From: JAZDDE01 sp039714435
GTDB taxonomy: Bacteria > Gemmatimonadota > Gemmatimonadetes > Palauibacterales > Palauibacteraceae
NCBI GenBank assembly: GCA_039714435.1
Contig: JBDLJJ010000001.1
Location: 1-64,000, forward strand
Reading direction: 5' to 3'
Length of the DNA: 64,000 nucleotides
Under the pieces are notes generated by a model. The model saw only the letters and a program-made list of their open reading frames with translations. It had not been told where the DNA came from and made no database searches. The position numbers were made by a program, and so were the translations under genes. This document shows positions 15,973-24,087 of this stretch, one piece after another (within the stretch, counting starts at the first letter, position 1; each line of letters begins with the position of its first letter).

Positions 15973-16537
15973 TGGCTACCAACCGGTTCCAGTAGTGAAT
16001 GGACTCGAGAAGCACTTCGTGCCCGTTAGACAGAGCGCCAGCCACCCGGAGCTGGATGACCTCCTTGAGGACCCTCTGTCGATCCTCCGGCAGCTTTTCT
16101 CTCAGCGAGGCGCGCCTCTTCCGCCTGAACGTGCGGCCCGGCTCCAGATAGTCCGCCAGGTACAGGTAGTCGGCCAGGAGTCCGAAGTCCGGGTGTCCGG
16201 TCGAATGATACGACATGGCGAGGAGAAATTCCTCGTCATCCACACCGGCCCGGCGCAGCCGCTCGGCGCAGGCGGGACCGTGTAGCAGTTTGGCTGGCCA
16301 GCGACCATCCGCCAAGGGCCGAAGTTCTTCGGGACCGGCGTCTTTCAGCGCGTCATGCAGGTAGCCAGCCGCCTTCCAGCGCACCACTTGCTTGCGCGAC
16401 AAGCCGAGAGCCTTGGCCCATTCTCCCATCAGACGCGAGACGCGGCGCACGTGTTTGATCCTCTTCGGATCGCAGCGGGCCCACTTGGGGAGCTGCTCTT
16501 CCTCGCCCGCCTTTCGAATTAGCGGATGGAGCTTCAC
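15962..16537 (-). CDS. yqeK: YqeK-like HD-domain hydrolase
   Basis: HD-superfamily protein related to YqeK, a symmetrical diadenosine tetraphosphate hydrolase. Seen: AAGYLHDALKD (HD metal pair), LLHGPACAERL, AMSYHSTGHPDF and LADYLEPGR, the expected order of YqeK metal and substrate motifs. I choose GTG 16537 (191 residues): it overlaps the panC stop as GTGA and has GGCGG just upstream; a longer frame from 16609 would lie inside panC. The Ap4A specificity is inferred from the family. Confidence 0.87.
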   Translation of the reverse strand: MKLHPLIRKAGEEEQLPKWARCDPKRIKHVRRVSRLMGEWAKALGLSRKQVVRWKAAGYLHDALKDAGPEELRPLADGRWPAKLLHGPACAERLRRAGVDDEEFLLAMSYHSTGHPDFGLLADYLYLADYLEPGRTFRRKRRASLREKLPEDRQRVLKEVIQLRVAGALSNGHEVLLESIHYWNRLVASEE

Positions 16538-17421
16538 AGGTCCGCCGTCCCGCCCAGCGGCGTGTTGTCGATCAGCCGAGTAGAGCCGACGACCGCGGCC
16601 ACGGCGCATACCGAACGGGCGCCCGCTTCAGCGTCCTCGTTCAGAGTCTCTGGATCGACCACGGCCACGTATTCTGGCGTCAGTCCGGCCGTTTCCAACA
16701 CACCAGACGCCGCCTGCTTGAGTCTCAGAGCGTCGGTCTCTCCGCCAGCGAAGCTGGCGCAAGCGGCCCGCAAACCGCCAGCCAGGGCCAGGGCCTGGAC
16801 TCGTTGTTCGGGGCTCAGGTACACGTTGCGCGAGCTGAGGGCCAGGCCGTCCGCCTCTCGAACGACGGGCGCCACGTCTATCTCAACCGGCAGCGCCAGA
16901 TCCCGGCACATGGCCCGGATCAGCACCGATTGCTGAAAATCCTTGCGCCCGAACACCGCCGCCGATGGCTCCACGATCTGAAACAGCTTCAGTACGACCG
17001 TGAGCACGCCGCGAAAGTGGCCCGGCCGGCTGGCGCCGCACAGCGTACCGGCCAGCGGACCCGGATCTACCCAGATTCGCTGAGGACTCGGATACATCTC
17101 ATGCTCTTCCGGCGCGAATACGTAGTCGGCTCCCCGGGCCCCTGCCAACTCGATATCGGCCGACAGGTCGCGCGGATAGCGGGAGAAATCTTCGCCTGGG
17201 CCAAACTGGGACGGGTTCACGAAAATCGACACGCACACATGGTCAGCCAGGGAGCGGGCCCGATCGATCAGGCTCAGATGTCCCTCGTGCAGCGATCCCA
17301 TAGTAGGGACGAGAGCTAGCGAGCTGCCGCCGTCCCGCAGGCGCCGCGACAGCCCTCTCATCTCGCGGACGGTGCGCAGAACAGGCAGATCGCCGAACAC
17401 CTCAGGCTGCCGGCCAGGCAC
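16534..17421 (-). CDS. panC: Pantothenate synthetase (pantoate-beta-alanine ligase)
   Basis: ATP-dependent condensation of pantoate and beta-alanine, last step of vitamin B5 synthesis, cytosolic. Seen in 295 residues: PTMGSLHEGHLSLIDRA (HIGH-type ATP site), VSIFVNPSQFGPGEDFSRYPRD, FGRKDFQQSVLIRAM and the LALSSRNVYLSPEQR loop. It begins one base after the panB stop region, in the same operon. Some leading residues before the core (MPGRQPEVFGDLP) are not conserved. Confidence 0.96.
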   Translation of the reverse strand: MPGRQPEVFGDLPVLRTVREMRGLSRRLRDGGSSLALVPTMGSLHEGHLSLIDRARSLADHVCVSIFVNPSQFGPGEDFSRYPRDLSADIELAGARGADYVFAPEEHEMYPSPQRIWVDPGPLAGTLCGASRPGHFRGVLTVVLKLFQIVEPSAAVFGRKDFQQSVLIRAMCRDLALPVEIDVAPVVREADGLALSSRNVYLSPEQRVQALALAGGLRAACASFAGGETDALRLKQAASGVLETAGLTPEYVAVVDPETLNEDAEAGARSVCAVAAVVGSTRLIDNTPLGGTADL

Positions 17422-17422
17422 C

Positions 17423-18253
17423 TCAGTCGCCGTAGGATTCTTCCTGGGAAGGATAGCCGCCGTCCTTCACCGCTTTGATGTAATCGTCTACCGCTAAGCT
17501 GACCTCGCCGGCCAGAGAACCGAACCGGCGCAGAAACTTCGGCGTGAAGCCGGGATTGAGCCCGAGCATATCGGGCAGAACAAGAACCTGGCCGTCGCAC
17601 TCGGCGCCAGCCCCGATCCCGATCGTCGGCATGTCTACAGCCCTGGAAATCTCGCCCGCAAGCTCCGCCGGAACCAGCTCTAGGACCAAACTGAAGCAGC
17701 CGGCTTCGTCCAGACCTGTGGCGGCTGTCTTGATGGCCTCCGCCTGCTCCGCCCCACGGCCCTGGACGCGGTAGCCCCCGAATCGGTGCAGCGCCTGCGG
17801 CGTGAGTCCGAGGTGGCCCATCACCGGAATGCCCGCGTTTACCAGGGCGCGAACACGGCTCACCGTAGCGGCGTCGCCTCCTTCCAACTTGACGGCCTCG
17901 GCGCCGGTCTCCTTCAGAACACGGCCGGCGTTCCTGAGAGCGTCTTCGTCGCTGATCTGATAGCTCAGAAACGGCAGGTCCACTACGAGAAGCGCCTTCG
18001 AGATAGCCCTGCGCACGGCTCTCGAATGGTGAATCATCTCGTCCAGCGTAACCGGCAGGGTGGAGTCGTATCCCAGGATCACCTGGCCTAGAGAGTCGCC
18101 CACCAGGATGACATCGATCGCCGTTTTGTCCAGCAGGCTGCCGAACAGGTGGTCATAGCAGGTCAAGACCGCGATCTTTTCGCCGCGCTCCTTCATCTCA
18201 CGGAGAGTTCGGGTCGTGACCCTGTGTGCCTTTGGACTCGGGGCGCTGGACAC
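17423..18253 (-). CDS. panB: 3-methyl-2-oxobutanoate hydroxymethyltransferase
   Basis: Makes ketopantoate from 2-oxoisovalerate and methylene-tetrahydrofolate, the first committed step to pantothenate. Seen in 276 residues: LTCYDHLFGSLLDKTAIDVILVGDSLG, VTLDEMIHHSRAV, VKLEGGDA, GHLGLTPQ, and IGIGAGAECDGQVLVLPDMLG. Start GTG at 18253 with GGAG five bases upstream. First gene of panB-panC-yqeK-lytR_C, divergent from the NFACT gene. I see no panE/ilvC-like ketopantoate reductase in the window. Confidence 0.96.
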   Translation of the reverse strand: MSSAPSPKAHRVTTRTLREMKERGEKIAVLTCYDHLFGSLLDKTAIDVILVGDSLGQVILGYDSTLPVTLDEMIHHSRAVRRAISKALLVVDLPFLSYQISDEDALRNAGRVLKETGAEAVKLEGGDAATVSRVRALVNAGIPVMGHLGLTPQALHRFGGYRVQGRGAEQAEAIKTAATGLDEAGCFSLVLELVPAELAGEISRAVDMPTIGIGAGAECDGQVLVLPDMLGLNPGFTPKFLRRFGSLAGEVSLAVDDYIKAVKDGGYPSQEESYGD

Positions 18254-18342
18254 TCTGGCTCCAGTTCAGGAAGTAGGCCGGCGGACGGAATGTCTATGAA
18301 TACAATTTGGACACTCGGCGCACCACCCACGAAAGGGCTGCC

Positions 18343-20052
18343 ATGACGATTCGGCACGATTCCGTACTCGTGCAAGCTCTGGCCCGGGAGATATCAGAGC
18401 GCTGGAGCGGGTGCGCTGTCGTGGGACTTCATCTCGCTCCCGAGCAGCACCGGGCCCAGCTCGTGTTCGAGGACGGCTCGGCTCTGCTGGCCTGTCTGGA
18501 GCCCGGCGCGGGCTACATTCTGGCCCAAGCTGAGGTCGCCCCGCCGGCGAAGGGACGCATGACTTTCGCCAGGAAGGGACTGCGCTTGGCGGGGGCCGCC
18601 GCGCCGCCTGACGAGCGCGTTCTGCTGATCGAGTTGGCCAACGATGAGGGCCAGGTTCGATCCACCTTCGTGCTCGAGCTGCAGCCCCGAAAGTGGAACG
18701 CCGCCTACGTGACGTCGGGCCAGGGACTGGTTCGAGCGGCGCTGCGCCAGCAGACCCGGGGCGAGCGGACGTTGATCGGCGGGAAGCCATATTCGGCGCC
18801 AGCCAGCCGGCGCTCCTGGGCCGCTGATCTGCCGTCCGGCGCAGATTGGGCGGCGACGATCGTGGGCCTGGAGGTCGAGGGCCGGCGTGCAGCGATCCTG
18901 GCCAGTATTTCGTATACGAGTGGTTTGAACGTGGACTTCCTCCTGGGCTCCGCCATGGCGTGCACGGATGTGGGCGCCGACGAGTTGAAGCAGGCCTATG
19001 ACCGCTACACGGCGCTCCGGACCTGGACGCCCGGCGCGGCCGCCTGGCTGGTGTCGACTCCGGCCGGCTTACAGCCCTACGTGTCCAGCCTGTCCGATCC
19101 GGGCGCCGCGAGTTTCGGTTCCCTGCTCGAGGCCATGGGCTCCGCCGCAGATGGGAGTGATTCAGCCAGGAGCACGGCCCTGTCGGAATGGCGCGCGGCG
19201 GACCGGACTGGAGAGGAAGCGGATCTGGAGCTCGCCCTGCGGCGGAAGCTGAACCGCATCGAGCGCCGGCTGGCAGCGATGCGGCGACAGATAGAGGCGG
19301 GCGGCGGTGATGAGCTCCGGCAGATCGGGCACCTGCTGCTGGCCAAGCAGCATGAGATTGAGCGCGGTGCGGGCGAGGCCACACTCGAGGACTTCAGCGG
19401 CGAACTGCGCACCATAGAACTGGATCCGGCCCTGAGTGTTACGGACAATGCCGCCAGCTATTACGAGTCCGCCCGCCGCCGTGACCGGGCCCTGAGCAGG
19501 CTCCCGGCCAAGATTCGAGGCGACGAAAGAACTGCGGGCCGGCTGCGCGACGCTCTCGGCCTCCTCGGCGCCGAGGGAGCCAGCCCGGAAGCGTGGAAGC
19601 TGGCCGGTGGGCGGCCAGCCGTGGCTCAGGCACCTCCGGGCGCCGCTGACGCGACAAGTCTCCCCTATCGCGTTCTACATACCACCAGCGGCCGCGAAAT
19701 CCGCGTCGGCCGCTCCGCCCGCGGCAACGACGACCTCACCTTTCGCCACTCCTCGCCGGACGACGTGTGGCTGCACGCCCGCCAGGTGCACGGCGCGCAT
19801 GTCATCCTGCGCTGGGACAGTAAGGATCAGAACCCGTCTCGCCGCGATCTGCAGGAGGCCGCGGTGGCGGCGGCCTGCAACAGCGAGGCCCGGCACAGCG
19901 GTACGGTGGCCGTCGACTGGACGCGGCGGAAATACGTTCGGAAGCCGCGCAAAGCGCCGCCCGGCTCGGTTACCGTGGAGCGCACGAGAACGCTGTTCGT
20001 GTCACCCGATGAAACCCTTCTGAAGCGCCTCGCGGCCGAGCCGGATTCCTGA
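18343..20052 (+). CDS. NFACT-family protein (RqcH/Rqc2-like)
   Basis: Relative of RqcH/FbpA, the 50S ribosome quality-control factor that recruits alanine tRNA to stalled nascent chains. Seen in 569 residues: NFACT-N region (FEDGSALLACLEPGAGYI ... VLELQPRKWNAAYV), a long charged helical middle (RKLNRIERRLAAMRRQIE, about 300-430) and a C-terminal NFACT-R domain with DVWLHARQVHGAHVIL and YVRKPRKAPPGSV. ATG 18343 is chosen over the longer frame because GAAAGGG lies 5 bases upstream. At the place where RqcH proteins have the Asp-Arg pair needed for tailing I read Glu-Arg (PDERVLL), by eye, so tailing activity is uncertain. Confidence 0.88.
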   Translation: MTIRHDSVLVQALAREISERWSGCAVVGLHLAPEQHRAQLVFEDGSALLACLEPGAGYILAQAEVAPPAKGRMTFARKGLRLAGAAAPPDERVLLIELANDEGQVRSTFVLELQPRKWNAAYVTSGQGLVRAALRQQTRGERTLIGGKPYSAPASRRSWAADLPSGADWAATIVGLEVEGRRAAILASISYTSGLNVDFLLGSAMACTDVGADELKQAYDRYTALRTWTPGAAAWLVSTPAGLQPYVSSLSDPGAASFGSLLEAMGSAADGSDSARSTALSEWRAADRTGEEADLELALRRKLNRIERRLAAMRRQIEAGGGDELRQIGHLLLAKQHEIERGAGEATLEDFSGELRTIELDPALSVTDNAASYYESARRRDRALSRLPAKIRGDERTAGRLRDALGLLGAEGASPEAWKLAGGRPAVAQAPPGAADATSLPYRVLHTTSGREIRVGRSARGNDDLTFRHSSPDDVWLHARQVHGAHVILRWDSKDQNPSRRDLQEAAVAAACNSEARHSGTVAVDWTRRKYVRKPRKAPPGSVTVERTRTLFVSPDETLLKRLAAEPDS

Positions 20053-20091
20053 CCGGCGCCGGGGTGGATCAAGGGCCGGCGGGGGCGCCGG
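20053..20091. terminator. Hairpin between convergent genes
   Basis: CCGGCGCC (20053-20060) and GGCGCCGG (20084-20091) are perfectly complementary with a 23-base GC-rich loop, in the 61-base gap between the convergent NFACT and subtilase genes. There is no T-tract, so if it stops transcription it would need Rho or another factor; it would work in both directions. Confidence 0.35.
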
Positions 20092-20113
20092 CGCGCAAGT
20101 TGGCGGCAAGCAG

Positions 20114-23059
20114 CTAGCGAAGCAGGAGCAGCTTTCCTGACTGGGTCTGGCCCTCGAAGCGGAACACGTACATGTACACTCCGGCCGCGGCTTCGCGGCC
20201 TTCGGCCAGCCTGCCGTCCCATGTGGGTGTGCGGAGCTGGACTCCGGGGTCCGTGGCGATCCGCTCGCGCACCATCAGGCGACCGGCCAGATCGTAGATC
20301 TCGAACAGCAACTCGCTTCCAGCGCCGCGCTCGGAGGCAGGCAAAGAGTACGGGAACGTAATAGGGCCTGATCCGATGCGAAGCGGATTGGGGAACGGAG
20401 CCAGGACCTGGAATTGGCCGCCGGTCACAGGTGGCTCGATGTCGGTTGCCCGCAGTTCGGCCAGGCGATCGAGAGCGGCTTGTTCAGTATCTGCCACCAG
20501 CAGCCAGAACCTGAGGAGAGCGTTTTCGCCCGGCTGAAGATCGAATGGACCTACGCTGAGCATCGCGGCCCGGTCGTTGGCCGACCCATCTCCGGGTAGA
20601 CCCGCCGTCCCTCCGCCCCGGGCCAGGGCGAGCTTTATGGCGTCGGTAAAGTCGCCCTGCAGCACTCCGCTGCCCACATCGTAGAACAGGCCGCTCGAGG
20701 TCCCGAGTGGAACATCGGCGAAGCCGAGCACTGCCTGGTCCGACGCGATCAGGGTTACGGGTCCGCCGCCCGCGGCGGCCTGGGCGGCCATGGCTTCGGC
20801 GGCGGAGTTCCAAGCCAGGGCGTCTCCACCCAGGTCCCAGTCGGCGAACAGCCCGGGCGTGAGATCGGCGATCCGCGTTCCTCGCTGATTCTGTACTGAC
20901 AGGGTGATCTCCAGCGCCCCCACGCCCGCGCTTTCCGTGACTTCGTACAGCGCATCGATTTGAACGCCGAGGGGAGACAGCGCCTCGAAATCGTCGAACT
21001 GGGCCTGTGCCGACGTCGTTTGTACGTCCGTGATACCCCGCGAAGGGGCCCAGTCCGTCTCGGCCGCCGCGGGTCCGGACTTCAGTCCCGGACGATCGAG
21101 CACCGTGTTGTAGATGCCGTCCGAAATCAGGCCGCCTCCGGCGACGAAGATTGAGCCGGCCGTCAGCAGCTCTGTTCCAGCCCAGCGGAAGCCGGATGAG
21201 GCCGCAATCTGGCCCAAGCGGCCGAAATCGTTGGCGCCGGCCTGCAGGCCCCCCGCCGTCAGAACAAACCCTCCGAAGAAGTCTGGCGGAGCCAGGAGCA
21301 GAGCGCGGTTGAAGACGGCTGCGCCTCCAAGATTAAACAGGGTGGCGCTGAGCACACCCGCGCCGGAGCCGGGCCGGTCGGTGGCAATCTCGAGGCGGCC
21401 CGAAGCCGCCAGCGGCCCGATCTGGGTGACGGCGGTTCGCTGGCCTGTCTGCAGCTCGAGCCGGCCGCCGGGCCACGTGCCGGATCCTCGATTCATGAGC
21501 TCAACCCACACGGAATCGACTGACGTTCGCGCCACCGCGACCTGCAGGGAAACAGACGCGAAGGACGGATTGGCGAGCTGTACGGCCGCCGGTACATCGA
21601 GCAGGCCCGCACCGGTATCGTTGTCGGGGCCCGCCAGGCCCAGGTCCTGCGCGCTGTTCATCAGAAAGCGCTTGGCCTGCTCGGGAGTGGCGGCGGGCGC
21701 GATCTGGCGCATGAGGGCGACCGCCCCGGTGGCGGCGGCAACCGAAAACGAGGTGCCTTGAGCCGTGAATCCGGTGGAGCGAACGCGTCCCGAGCCGTCC
21801 GCGACGATCACAGGTACTGTGCCCGGAGCGGCGAGTTCCGGCTTGATCCCCCCGCCGCAGGGAGAGGGTCCGCGGGCGCTGAAGTCAGCCACGCTCACGG
21901 GCCCCGAGCCCTGCGTAGCGCCGACGGCCATGTTCCGGATACCCGCGTCGTCCCGGGCGGCCGGAAAAGCGACGCTGGTGGGATCCGGTCCGCCGTTCCC
22001 GGCCGCGAACAGGACTGCTATTCCGGCAGCTTCAGCCGCGTCGATAGCCGAGTACAGTACGTCGGAACACAGGTCAAAATCAGCGGCCCCGAAAATCCCC
22101 CAGCTATTGTTGATCACGCTGGGAGCGTCGTCCGTGCCTGGCACCCCGTCCGGATCCATGGCCCACTGAAAAGCCTGCAGCAAGACCGAGCGCCGCGTAT
22201 AGATGTCGCCGCCGAAATCCTCGAACACGCGCGCCGCGATCCACTCGGCTTCAGGGGCGGTTCCCGTCACCACGTCGAGACCGTCCGCCGCCACGAGCTG
22301 CGTGCCGTCCGGCAGCACCAGCGTGTCGCCGGCCGGGAGCGCCCCGACAGCGGTAAGCGCGACCTGAGTCCCGTGCCCGATTAGATCCTGTGGCAGCGTA
22401 GATCTCCGAAACGGATCGAACCAGGAGGCGCGCAGCGCGGTTCTATTGCCTCGCCAGCGGCCCGCCAGCATGGCGTTCAGGATGTCCGCTCCGGTATCGA
22501 AGAACGCGACCGTGACCCCGGCTCCTGTGACGCCCTGGTCCCAGACAGCGTCGGCGCCAATGGTCTGCATGGCCTGGGACGTGAAGCTGGGGACGTGAAC
22601 TACTGAGCGCACGGGATCCAGAACCACCGGGAGCCGCTCGTCCAGATACACACGGCGCACTTCCGGCTGCGCCGCCAGGCGCGCGATTCCAGCCGCCGTG
22701 GCAACCACGGAAGCGGCGGGAACGACCCAGAATCGCTCCCGGACTCGCACGCCTCCCTGGTCCACGACGTCGTCCAGGGGCGTCATAAGCTCGGCGGCGC
22801 GGCGCTGAAGCTGAAACACACCTGTCGGCTGTGGGCCGTCGCGGTATTCGACCACGACCTCCAGGCTATCCGGCGCTACGGCGCTCGCCAGAACCTGGCT
22901 CAGCCGCGGGCTGAGAACCGGCTCCTGTACCGGCCCCTGCTCCTGGCCGTAGGCGGCCGCCACCCCCGGCCCGATAGCCAGCGGGCCCATTCCAACCGCA
23001 AGCAGCACCGTCCGCCGCAGCCGCCGGGAAGCGGCCCGCCACGCTTCAAGACACCTCAT
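20114..23059 (-). CDS. Secreted S8 (subtilisin) family serine protease
   Basis: 981 residues with an N-terminal signal peptide (basic RRLRR then a hydrophobic run ending near AAAYGQE) and a propeptide-like region. Catalytic triad seen as AFFDTGAD (Asp), DLIGHGTQVA (His) and QGTSFSVAAATG (Ser), with the oxyanion Asn in FAAGNGG. The remaining half is beta-rich and ends in a FlgD-like Ig module (FEIYDLAGRLMVRERI ... TWDGRLAEGREAAAGVYMYVFR), a common C-terminal module of exported proteins in this part of the bacterial tree. GGAGG precedes the ATG. Probably an extracellular or surface protease for peptide nutrition; substrate unknown. Confidence 0.92.
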   Translation of the reverse strand: MRCLEAWRAASRRLRRTVLLAVGMGPLAIGPGVAAAYGQEQGPVQEPVLSPRLSQVLASAVAPDSLEVVVEYRDGPQPTGVFQLQRRAAELMTPLDDVVDQGGVRVRERFWVVPAASVVATAAGIARLAAQPEVRRVYLDERLPVVLDPVRSVVHVPSFTSQAMQTIGADAVWDQGVTGAGVTVAFFDTGADILNAMLAGRWRGNRTALRASWFDPFRRSTLPQDLIGHGTQVALTAVGALPAGDTLVLPDGTQLVAADGLDVVTGTAPEAEWIAARVFEDFGGDIYTRRSVLLQAFQWAMDPDGVPGTDDAPSVINNSWGIFGAADFDLCSDVLYSAIDAAEAAGIAVLFAAGNGGPDPTSVAFPAARDDAGIRNMAVGATQGSGPVSVADFSARGPSPCGGGIKPELAAPGTVPVIVADGSGRVRSTGFTAQGTSFSVAAATGAVALMRQIAPAATPEQAKRFLMNSAQDLGLAGPDNDTGAGLLDVPAAVQLANPSFASVSLQVAVARTSVDSVWVELMNRGSGTWPGGRLELQTGQRTAVTQIGPLAASGRLEIATDRPGSGAGVLSATLFNLGGAAVFNRALLLAPPDFFGGFVLTAGGLQAGANDFGRLGQIAASSGFRWAGTELLTAGSIFVAGGGLISDGIYNTVLDRPGLKSGPAAAETDWAPSRGITDVQTTSAQAQFDDFEALSPLGVQIDALYEVTESAGVGALEITLSVQNQRGTRIADLTPGLFADWDLGGDALAWNSAAEAMAAQAAAGGGPVTLIASDQAVLGFADVPLGTSSGLFYDVGSGVLQGDFTDAIKLALARGGGTAGLPGDGSANDRAAMLSVGPFDLQPGENALLRFWLLVADTEQAALDRLAELRATDIEPPVTGGQFQVLAPFPNPLRIGSGPITFPYSLPASERGAGSELLFEIYDLAGRLMVRERIATDPGVQLRTPTWDGRLAEGREAAAGVYMYVFRFEGQTQSGKLLLLR

Positions 23060-23088
23060 ACGCCTCCTCTCGGGTCACTTGGCCGCCC

Positions 23089-23117
23089 AAGATAGAGGCG
23101 GCTGTTCCCAAAACCAA
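23089..23117 (-). promoter_or_regulatory. Subtilase promoter (TTGGTT-N17-TATCTT)
   Basis: Minus strand: TTGGTT (23117-23112), 17-base spacer, TATCTT (23094-23089). The predicted start is near 23082, giving a leader of some 23 bases with a GGAGG ribosome site. The 14 bases 23081-23094 are identical to 12870-12883 in the aspS promoter. Confidence 0.6.
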
Positions 23118-23142
23118 CTCAGCCGGGCCGCGTCCGAGCCGC

Positions 23143-23171
23143 TTGTGTTTCGGTTCCTATTCGGGTATACT
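23143..23171 (+). promoter_or_regulatory. lexA promoter (TTGTGT-N17-TATACT)
   Basis: TTGTGT at 23143-23148, 17 bases, TATACT at 23166-23171; the transcript would start near 23178 with a 68-base leader. The -10 sits between two TTCGG-N6-TTCGG direct repeats. Confidence 0.55.
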
Positions 23172-23190
23172 CTGTTCGGCTTTATTTCGG
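23149..23190 (+). promoter_or_regulatory. Candidate LexA operator: two TTCGG-N6-TTCGG boxes
   Basis: TTCGG occurs at 23149, 23160, 23175 and 23186. The two pairs have an 11-base period (one helical turn), and the pairs flank the -10 element. LexA autoregulation is general, and in Alphaproteobacteria the box is a direct repeat with the same 11-base period (GTTC-N7-GTTC), so this is a plausible SOS box of a different sequence. Confidence 0.5.
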
Positions 23191-23245
23191 TTACGGACTG
23201 AGATGCGGTTCACCGGCCACAGCGATTTCCAAGGAGCCCGCCACC

Positions 23246-23857
23246 ATGGCACTCACGAGAAGGCAGAAGCAGATCCTCGATTTCATCGAGAGTTTCCTCG
23301 ACACTCATGGCTACTCGCCAAGCTTCGAAGAGATCGCGGCCTTCTTCGGCTACAGGTCTCTTGCCACGGTGCATGAGCACCTCTCTAACCTCGAGGCCAA
23401 GGGATACATCAGGAAGAACTACAACGAGAGTCGTTCTATCGAGCTGGCTCAGACAGACATGCGCCTCTCCTCTGTCACGCTTCCCCTCCTCGGCCTCGTC
23501 GCCGCGGGTGAGCCTATCGAGGTTATCGAGCAGCAGGAGATGATCGCCGTCCCGGACGACATGGTATCGGGCTCGGCCAGCACACACTTCGTTCTGCGCG
23601 TGCGCGGGCAATCGATGATCGAAGAGCAGATCCGCGACGGAGATTATGTCATTGTTCAGTCCCGGGAGACGGCGCACAACGGCGAGATGGTCATCGCGCT
23701 GGTGGACGGAGATAGCGCGACGGTCAAGAAGTACTACCGCGAAGACGGCGGCCGCGTGCGGCTGCAGCCGGCCAACCCACTGCTGACACCTCTCTTCTTC
23801 GATGAGGACAGAGTGCAGATCCAGGGCATAGTGGTCGGAGTCATACGCAAGTACTGA
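23246..23857 (+). CDS. lexA: LexA repressor, SOS regulator
   Basis: 203 residues. N-terminal winged helix (TRRQKQILDFIESFLDTHGYSPSF, then the recognition helix region SLATVHEHLSNLEAKGYI), linker, and S24 self-cleavage domain. Cleavage bond Ala87-Gly88 (LVAAGEP), catalytic Ser123 in RGQSMIEEQIRDGD and Lys161 in ATVKKYY are all present, so RecA-stimulated self-cleavage is expected. It stands first, 230 bases before truA, and is divergent from the subtilase gene. Likely autoregulated through the TTCGG repeats over its promoter. Confidence 0.97.
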   Translation: MALTRRQKQILDFIESFLDTHGYSPSFEEIAAFFGYRSLATVHEHLSNLEAKGYIRKNYNESRSIELAQTDMRLSSVTLPLLGLVAAGEPIEVIEQQEMIAVPDDMVSGSASTHFVLRVRGQSMIEEQIRDGDYVIVQSRETAHNGEMVIALVDGDSATVKKYYREDGGRVRLQPANPLLTPLFFDEDRVQIQGIVVGVIRKY

Positions 23858-23882
23858 GCGAAACCACCAGGGAGATCAGACT

Positions 23883-24041
23883 ATGGCCAACCGTTCCAGA
23901 CGCCGCCCCTTTGTCATCGGATACATATCAGGAACGAAGGTGACGATGTGGTTTTTGCGGGCTACCCGGCCTCCGATCAAAGGTCCCTGGACTCTGGCCC
24001 AACTCAGCCATGACGCCTCCGCGGAGCGCCGCACGGCCTGA
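23883..24041 (+). CDS. Possible small basic protein between lexA and truA
   Basis: A 52-codon frame MANRSRRRPFVIGYISG... ending in a TGA at 24039, with AGGGAG 8 bases before its ATG. It is Arg-rich at both ends, has a short hydrophobic middle, and no family I recognise. It lies 25 bases after lexA and could be in the same SOS-controlled transcript. The 230-base gap otherwise has no gene. Could be spurious. Confidence 0.3.
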   Translation: MANRSRRRPFVIGYISGTKVTMWFLRATRPPIKGPWTLAQLSHDASAERRTA

Positions 24042-24087
24042 ATTTTCCCGGCTGGCCCAGTCAGGTTCCGCCCGGTAGGTTCGCCCG

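Noticed and set aside
18266..19384. Minus-strand frame (372 codons) opposite the NFACT gene
   Set aside because: Arg/Pro-rich composition typical of an antisense frame in GC-rich DNA, and it would run through the divergent promoter region.
20114..23059. Type IX secretion sorting domain on the subtilase
   Set aside because: The C-terminus is FlgD-like but lacks a clear sorting-signal pattern, and no secretion genes are in the window.
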